DNA of 64,000 nucleotides. Origin: Aphis gossypii. Taxonomy: Eukaryota > Arthropoda > Insecta > Hemiptera > Aphididae. The notes below the pieces were generated by a model. It was not told the DNA's origin. It searched no databases and was given only the letters and a program-made list of their open reading frames with translations. Every line of letters begins with the position of its first letter. Within the stretch, counting starts at the first letter, position 1. Positions 59,501 through 64,000 of the stretch are shown piece by piece. The DNA is taken from positions 70,154,604 through 70,218,603 of the forward strand of contig NC_065531.1 in the NCBI RefSeq assembly GCF_020184175.1, given 5' to 3'. The translations under genes were made by a program, and so were the position numbers.

Positions 59501-60751
59501 AGGGATATTGAAAATATTTTAAGTATTTTTTTTTTCGTGACACTGGTCACTGATTACATAGCAAATTGAATGGTTAATGATTGTTGTATTTTTGAAGTTT
59601 TCAGATTCACAATAACAGCGTAAAATATGAAAAATATTTTTTAACTAAATTGTACTATCTGATTATAATAATATACTATTCATTAAGTGTTTTTGAAACC
59701 AAAACTTAAACCCGTTCCAAATTCTTTTGATTTGTTTTACTATAATAAGTAATAACCACATAATTTTAAATAGTATGTAGGTAAGTACCTATTTTAAACG
59801 TGTTATTTATGAAAACAATTGCGCAAACGAAACTTAAGATACTAAACTGGTGATATTCAGTAAGATAATCATCTTTAGCTGATAATTAATGATCAACAAA
59901 ATTAATGTATTCGGTAAATTAATCTCTCAAGGAACTACCTACTGTCTTGAAAATAATATATTTTGAACATTACGGAAATCGATTTGAATATACATAGTCA
60001 TTTCTCATTAGTATACGTACAAATAGTACACCTATCGATAAATAAATAAATTATGAATGTTATGAAAGGTAATTTGGGTCAACCATTTGAGCGCATTCGA
60101 TTTTCTCTGAAAATACTCGGAAAAATTCGAGTTAATAAAGTTTACCTACGTCGGGTATACCTATTTTGATTTGAAAACAATTCTAGAGTGCCCCAATATA
60201 ATATACGTATTTTAATTTGTCTATAGAAACAGAGTAGATAGGTAATGTCATTGATCGTAGAAATAAAATAATTAATTAATTTCTTTGTTTTCATCACAGT
60301 TGTAGATGCATAGAGCATATTTTGTGTTATTTATTTGAGCATAAAATTAATTACACAAACACACCATAATTTTACCCGCAGTTATTCAATTATAAAAAAC
60401 AAAAACTCTTTGCATCACTATAATATGTTCATCTGCAAACTGACAGTTTAAACAATACCGACCAAACTTCTATCAAAATGCAAAGGTACTTATTTAAATT
60501 AATTATTTTCAATCAATGCTTATTATCATTATTCTGCTAACAATAAAGTTGAAACGAGTGAATAAATTATTTTTTTATATATATATAGTTGCATTTGATA
60601 TTGACAAAAATCACGATCGATAAATAAAACTACCCATCTATGGTTAATTAAAATACTGACCTCCGATTATGCGATGTCTTTGATCCACGGTTCTAGACGT
60701 GTCGACGTGATTCGCAAAATCGATGACTTCGGTGGAGTCGGAATTTTGCAT
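43777..60751 (-). CDS. Stomatin / band 7 (SPFH) family membrane-scaffold protein, whole coding span
   Basis: Seven coding exons (60661-60751, 47209-47318, 46189-46261, 46040-46122, 44929-45188, 44645-44825, 43777-43911) join in phase to 310 codons plus stop. Order: a hydrophilic N-terminus (1-45); one hydrophobic hairpin (about 46-66) with Pro59 in the middle and Cys65 beside it; an SPFH domain from VVQEYERAVIFRLGRL (68-83) to the helical tail AAREARAKVIAAEGEQK; and the oligomerisation end SPAALQLRYLQTLNTISAEK. Stomatins are monotopic proteins on the inner face of the plasma membrane that oligomerise, bind cholesterol-rich domains and modulate ion channels (human stomatin, C. elegans MEC-2). 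Length fits the family (human stomatin 288). Which insect paralogue it is cannot be decided here. No broken splice site or stop was found. Confidence 0.95.
44645..44825 (-). CDS. stomatin exon 6
   Basis: Acceptor ATTACAG and donor GTATGA. It completes VERVEIKDVRLP across the junction (AT plus A gives Ile), then the Ala/Glu-rich helix AMAAEAEAAREARAKVIAAE and SEVISESPAALQLRYLQ. Phase 2 to phase 0. Confidence 0.96.
44929..45188 (-). CDS. stomatin exon 5 (SPFH core)
   Basis: Acceptor ATTTAG and donor GTGAGT. LTKDSVTVSVDAVVYYRV, TTLRNVLGTRPLHEILSDRD and WGIKVERVE are the most conserved stretch of the stomatin domain. Phase 0 to phase 2. Confidence 0.97.
45189..46039 (-). other. stomatin intron between exons 4 and 5
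   Basis: AT-rich, 851 bp; no repeat or coding recognised. Confidence 0.7.
46040..46122 (-). CDS. stomatin exon 4
   Basis: Acceptor CTACTAG and donor GTATTG. GIFFILPCIDNYARVDLRTR followed by TYDVPPQE, the start of the SPFH beta sandwich. Phase 1 to phase 0. Confidence 0.96.
46189..46261 (-). CDS. stomatin exon 3
   Basis: Acceptor TTAACAG and donor GTGAGT. VVQEYERAVIFRLGRLISGG directly follows the membrane hairpin, as in other stomatins. Phase 0 to phase 1. Confidence 0.96.
46340..47173. mobile_element. Foldback-like element filling stomatin intron 2
   Basis: The outer ends GCATCCGAGTTGGGTCCC (46345-46362) and its reverse complement at 47148-47165 (one mismatch) are inverted. Inside each arm are several tandem units built on ACTAGTTGGGTCC with TATAGTAYTACACT spacers (left arm to about 46510, right arm from about 46985). 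The centre is AT-rich with a duplicated TAAAAATATTAAAAATGTTA. The element takes up about 834 of the 947 bases of the intron and ends 35 bp from exon 2. No coding. Superfamily unknown; the architecture recalls foldback elements. Confidence 0.8.
47209..47318 (-). CDS. stomatin exon 2 (membrane hairpin)
   Basis: Acceptor CTTTTTAG and donor GTTAGT. DPGVCGKF then MTVCAWALVVITFPFSLFVC: the single hydrophobic hairpin with a central proline and cysteines that may be palmitoylated (family knowledge). Phase 1 to phase 0. Confidence 0.95.
47519..47574. repeat. (AT)n microsatellite
   Basis: About 56 bases of uninterrupted TA dinucleotides, just upstream of stomatin exon 2 in the gene's direction. Confidence 0.95.
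48725..50552. mobile_element. Pogo/Tigger-like element with a nested insertion
   Basis: The left end has ATAGTCAACTCTCAATAA and CTTCGATTTACCGAG; the right end read in reverse complement has ATACAGACGACTTTCGATA and TTCGATAATTCGAA. This is the style of pogo-type terminal repeats (gCGACTxTCGATAATTCGAA). Motifs about unpaired ends (CGATTTACCGAG, CGAATTACCGAA) recur within both ends. The middle is occupied by a different repeat (49203-50170). No transposase frame survives. Confidence 0.6.
49203..50170. mobile_element. GATTCTGA-family element nested in the pogo-like element
   Basis: Ends GATTCTGAACGGAGTTGA and (reverse complement) ATTCTGAACGAAGTGATGA are inverted. The interior 49855-49990 matches part of the element at 28446-29493. 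Related ends occur at 9315, 41747, 51332, 54114 and about 56925-56990, so this is a dispersed family. No coding recognised. Confidence 0.65.
50812..50839. repeat. (AAT)n microsatellite
   Basis: Nine to ten consecutive TAA/AAT triplets. Confidence 0.9.
51231..51304 (-). tRNA. tRNA-Ile (anticodon AAT)
   Basis: The - strand folds into a 74-nt cloverleaf: acceptor GGCCCAT/ATGGGCC (7 perfect pairs), D arm GCTC/GAGC, anticodon arm TCGTG-CTAATAA-CGCGA with anticodon AAT, a 5-base variable loop AGGTC, T arm with TTCGATC loop, and discriminator A. Box A (TAGCTCAGTTGG) and box B (GGTTCGATCC) are intact. A T-run follows 3' (ATAATTTTTG), the usual Pol III terminator. One T-stem pair is a T/C mismatch (second pair). 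There is no intron. It lies in the stomatin intron on the same strand. Confidence 0.95.
51325..51365 (+). repeat. Solo end of the GATTCTGA repeat family
   Basis: AGATTCTGAGCGGAGTGATA lies 28 bp from the tRNA 5' end. It matches the terminus of the elements at 49203 and 54114. No partner end is nearby. Confidence 0.5.
53287..53547. mobile_element. MITE with AAGGCCGTATCT ends
   Basis: Left ACAAGGCCGTATCT and right (reverse complement) ACAAGGCCGTATCT are inverted terminal repeats 261 bp apart. The outer 8-mers (TATGTAGA, TATTTATA) are only partly alike, so the target duplication is uncertain. No coding content. Confidence 0.8.
54114..54450. mobile_element. Short GATTCTGA-family MITE
   Basis: GATTCTGAGTGAAGC on the left and (reverse complement) AATTCTGAGTGAAGC on the right are inverted repeats about 337 bp apart. 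The left end continues ATGTATTGGTTTTACAATGA, shared with the fragment at 41747. Confidence 0.65.
54985..55181 (+). pseudogene. Possible DUF4806-like gene relic
   Basis: The + strand reads NKLSQRMENLETQNLSNTTL then SFIPGLPMNTTI. After a 1-base frame change, LDLNAFNQKLSKDEIFCNDM follows and ends at a potential donor GTAAGT (55174). The pattern 'LP..T...L..F...L..DE.F...M' resembles the start of the DUF4806 domain found in many repeat-associated aphid genes. The following DNA gives no clear continuation. The assignment is tentative. Confidence 0.4.
56920..56990 (-). repeat. Fragment of the GATTCTGA repeat family
   Basis: GACAGACATAACATAAAAAC then ATTGTAAAATCAATACAT resembles the right end of the nested element near 50085-50155 (ACAGACACAAAAAAAACAAA ... 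TTTTAAAATCAATACACTCA). Only the subterminal part is present. Confidence 0.45.
57314..57486. mobile_element. 157-bp hAT-type MITE with perfect 8-bp target duplication
   Basis: The element is 57322-57478. Its ends CATAGGCGCCCGC and GCGGGCGCCTATG are perfect 13-bp inverted repeats, flanked by identical 8-bp direct repeats TTTATTTA (57314-57321 and 57479-57486). The ends then continue with GGAGGGG/CCCCTCC-type sequence. It is non-coding. The 8-bp duplication suggests mobilisation by a hAT transposase. Confidence 0.85.
57957..57983. repeat. (AAT)n microsatellite
   Basis: Eight to nine consecutive ATA/TAA triplets. Confidence 0.9.
59178..59404. repeat. 112-bp tandem duplication
   Basis: Two adjacent copies start at 59178 and 59290 (CTCATATCATACTTCA...). 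They differ at only a handful of positions (for example ATAAAAC/ACAAAAC, TAGACATTAGTATGG/TACACATTAGTGTAG). This is a recent local duplication in stomatin intron 1. Confidence 0.9.
60661..60751 (-). CDS. stomatin exon 1 (start codon)
   Basis: ATG at 60751-60749 on the - strand starts MQNSDSTEVIDFANHVDTSR and ends, after 30 codons plus one base, at donor GTCAGT. The phase matches exon 2 (G plus CC gives Ala). An acceptor-like TTTTCATACAG lies about 31 bp upstream of the ATG, so a separate 5' UTR exon is possible. The link to exon 2 over 13.3 kb is by phase and reading frame only; alternative first exons are possible. Confidence 0.78.
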
Positions 60752-61040
60752 ATTTGCGGCTACTTGTTTGGGGTGTATCTGTATGAAAATATAATGCCCT
60801 CCTCGCACGGGGATACGCAAAATAATCTCTAAATCGCCAAAATACTAGGATACTGAGTGACTATAGGCAATATTGTGCATGGGTATCTACTGAATGGCGT
60901 CGAAGAGACGGCGCTATTAACCGTTCTCCTCAGTCGACGGTCTTCCCGCGTCTGATTCGAAGGGACTGGCGACAGCGCGACGACTACGCGTACACGACGC
61001 GGCGGCGAAATAACAAACGATCGACTGAAAATTGATCCGC
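60752..61040 (-). promoter_or_regulatory. Stomatin 5' UTR and putative CpG-rich promoter
   Basis: Directly upstream of the ATG in the gene's direction, the DNA becomes CpG-rich (for example CGACGCGGCGGCG and GACAGCGCGACGACTACGCG at about 60970-61010). This is the same composition change seen upstream of stumps. No TATA box was fixed. Confidence 0.5.
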
Positions 61041-64000
61041 TTACTACCTATAATATAATATTATACAATAAACCGAATTCAAAATTTTTAACTGTAATGA
61101 AAACGCGACAGGAACGCTTTTTTCTACATCTACACATGTCATATTATATATTTTAAAGTATACATCTATATATTTAAATTAATGTATAACATAATATACC
61201 TATATTATATACCTCCTATACTTTATTGTGTCTTACTATTATTAATATAAGGATAATATAATATTTATGGATATCTATGCGTGACCCTGTGGGGCAGTAT
61301 AACATATATTGGGTATAAACGCGAAGTTTCCGTTCCAGACATCGAACGTCTAAAATATTTAAACACTTAACCGCGGTGGCCGTGGGAATGCGAGTGTTTA
61401 CGTCTTTTCGTTCGTATATAGAATTTTAATGAGATCAAACCGTAAAATCGATTCGAATGGAGCAATTCACTTTACCCACATTATTAGCTATAAATAAAAA
61501 TATTATTGTTAATATTATTATGAAACGGTGCGCCGAGGTGGACACCGCGTAAAATAGAGAAGGTATATAGGTATTGATCTGAAAAAACTGACACTATGTA
61601 TACTTCATAACCCGCCAATCGTATGTCCAAATGTAAAAATGTTTGTTTATTTATTCATATATACATACTTATTATCATATTATTGTATACTCTCGAAATC
61701 AGGTAATTGTACAATATTCTGGTAAAGACCCAATTAGGTAATTGGTTTACAATAATACAATATAATATGTCCATGAATTTTAAATATTTAGTATTCATAC
61801 TTAATATTTATTATTGGTAATTAGTAATTACCTATATATATGATTTTATGTTAATATACGTTTACATAGTCATAAAGAAAAAATGTATACTTACTCTCAC
61901 TCCGTCGTTAAAAAAAAAAAAAAAGTACCTACATATTATTCGTATGTATATAGCTATAGCTATGTATTATAGTAAGTGGTAAGAAGGTAAATTGCTGAAG
62001 TATTATTTTTTTAAGAGGTTGCTCTGCACATAAAGGTATACTCTGCTCTCTCTGCGCATATTCAAGTACAGAGTAGGTCGTTCTACTCGTTCTGCCTGTA
62101 TGATATATGGACGATACCTATATACACGAGGTAATAATTTATTAAAATGTAAATTAATTAAAATCCCTTCGAAACGCAGGAATTGTTTTTATTTAATTAC
62201 ATTACATATATATATATAATATGCCTTGTTTTATTGTTGGCAAAGGACATTACATTTTTTTTTACCCAAAAGTGAACTAGGGTATTCGCAGGGCGTCGAG
62301 GATATTTGGATTTGGAGAATATGCAGGCTCCTCACGGTTGTTATCGTTCAACCTTTTTGGCGATCCGATTGAGCATGATAAAAAAAAATATTGTGTACGT
62401 TTTAGATTTTCACTAGTACCTACCTACCTACGTATTACGATGTTGATTGTTGACATGTTGTGTAGATTACTAATAAGTAATAACCTATGATAACTAACAT
62501 GTTTCTTGAAAAAGATTTTGCTACCTATCGATCGATGGGAAGGTACCCACGAAAGTTGAAAATAATAGGAATAGATATAGGAAACCAAAAACTTAACTTC
62601 ACTATAAACGCTTATCAGGTACCCTAAAGGGTGCAGTACACGCTTATGAAAAATCTCGTTTCAAATTTTTAAACCTCGACAATTAAATCACGATTATTGA
62701 TAGTATTCAATTGCTAAAAAACTAAAAACTTAAGAGGTGCCGTGTATTCAACTACAACTGAACTAAGAAAAAACGTTATTGTTTAACATGAATAAAAAAG
62801 TCTAAGATTTCGTTCATATATAGGTAACTATAGCTTAACCACTTTGAAAACTATCATCAATGAAAAGTGCTAATACTAATAATTAGTAAGAATTTCGAAG
62901 TTTCGTGTTCACATTAGATTTACAATAAAATAACTAGTACAGCGTAAATGTTAATGAAATTTTAATATTAATAAGGTTGGTAAATTTGAAGAATATTAAA
63001 TTAGAAAATATGAAACAAATTACCTACTGACTGAATAAGTCGCTTTGGGTAGTACCTATATACTGATGAACTTGGCACCATGCATTTACAAGTAAAAACA
63101 AACAAGAAATGAAAATACAAGTATAATTGGTAAATAGGTACCTATTTTTATGGTTAGATCACTGATCAAGTTTTTTTTAGATACACCGATCTCAAAAACT
63201 TTCACCATAATATCGTTTTCAATTCAGTTTTGAATATTTTATTAATTTGATAAAAGAAATCTTAGTTTATTTTTGTTTTTTTAAAAATATAAAAGAGCCG
63301 ATTTCATTGTAATAGAAATTAAAAATACACAATGCATAGGTCTATTAATTTTTTTTTAAAAATTTCTAGCACAAACTATTAAATATTTATACAAACATAC
63401 AGTAATCGTTACGTAATTATAAGTTAGGGAAGTAGGAGGTATATAAATAAGTTTAATACCTGTACCTTAATCAGTGAAATTACTCGAACTAGTATTACAT
63501 TTAAATTCAAAGAAAGAAGGTAACAATCTAATAGCTTACACTGCTTGCAGCTAGTGGTTGTGAGGATGATATTGATAACCAAACTATTCATCTCTATTTT
63601 TCAATGTTCATTAAAATTCTCGACATTTTTTATACTGCTTAAAGAATGTGTTGTGGCAATACAACCTTTTATATTTCAAATCAAAAATTCCTCATTTGAC
63701 TGAAAATTTTTTAGTATACAATTTATTATTTTTTTTATTTTTTAACATTTCGATGAAAGTACTAAATAGTGTCTAAATACCTAAGGACACCCGCATGTGT
63801 TGTCTCTGCCTTACAAGTGCGCGTAACAAAGTAAATGTACGCTCTTTAGATCACATTTAGCTCCGTTAGTTTAAAAATTAAAGAGAATCGATATATTATG
63901 AAACTTGATGGTAAGAATATTATGTGTTCTTATATTGATTTTTTACAATAGTTAAATTTCTTACTAAGTTATATAATATAGCGAAAATAAAAATACTAAT
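61041..64000. other. Intergenic DNA upstream of the stomatin gene
   Basis: AT-rich with one moderately CpG-containing stretch at about 61290-61560. The segment near 63785-63850 (ACACCCGCATGTGTTGTCTC) matches in reverse complement part of about 58775-58800 (GACAGAGACAACATATGAGA), suggesting another dispersed repeat. No exon was recognised. Confidence 0.55.

Larger units (their letters stand above)
47319..60660 (-). other. stomatin intron 1 (13.3 kb)
   Basis: On the - strand, donor GTCAGT at 60660 and acceptor CTTTTTAG at 47319. It contains an (AT)n microsatellite, a pogo-like element with a nested insertion (48725-50552), a tRNA-Ile gene (51231-51304), MITEs at 53287, 54114 and 57322, a DUF4806-like relic at 54985, AAT microsatellites and a 112-bp tandem duplication at 59178. 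No further protein exon was found. Confidence 0.6.

Overview
This is an AT-rich eukaryotic window with intron-containing genes, almost certainly from a sap-sucking hemipteran insect and most likely an aphid. The base composition, the frequent TAGGTACCTA-type motifs, the many short inverted-repeat transposon relics and the two gene families all fit. The genus assignment is inference; nothing in the window proves it.

Two protein-coding genes could be rebuilt exon by exon. The first, on the + strand (about 4.9-41.7 kb), is the insect member of the Dof/BCAP/BANK family (Drosophila stumps/dof, the adaptor downstream of FGF receptors). It has a 5' UTR exon, 16 coding exons (13292-41157), a TIR-like domain, a DBB domain, an ankyrin segment, a proline-rich region, a coiled coil and tyrosine motifs. 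Splice sites and phases agree at every junction except inside the large exon 38179-38819, where the reading frame must change. The second, on the - strand (43777-60751, 5' end near 61.0 kb), is a complete stomatin/band 7 (SPFH) gene of 7 coding exons and 310 residues with all phases consistent. The two genes are convergent, with about 2.6 kb between their stop codons.

Layout: 1-4.7 kb, intergenic DNA with a foldback repeat; 4.7-6.6 kb, CpG-rich promoter and 5' UTR of stumps; 6.6-33.8 kb, long stumps introns loaded with hAT and other transposon relics and one GC-rich candidate internal promoter (31.3-31.9 kb); 33.8-41.2 kb, compact stumps core exons; 41.2-43.8 kb, intergenic DNA with a mariner-like transposase relic; 43.8-47.3 kb, stomatin core exons; 47.3-60.7 kb, first stomatin intron with a tRNA-Ile(AAT) gene, nested transposons, MITEs and a tandem duplication; 60.7-61.0 kb, stomatin first exon and promoter; 61.0-64.0 kb, intergenic DNA.

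The two genes are not obviously related in function: one is a receptor tyrosine kinase signalling adaptor and the other a membrane-scaffold protein. No CRISPR array, bacterial operon or novel multi-gene system is present. The most unusual signals are the frame discontinuity in stumps exon 11, the candidate internal promoter that would yield a stumps isoform starting at the TIR-like domain, and several well-delimited repeats: two hAT-type elements with perfect 8-bp target duplications, a third with a 7/8 duplication, and a foldback that fills nearly all of a stomatin intron.
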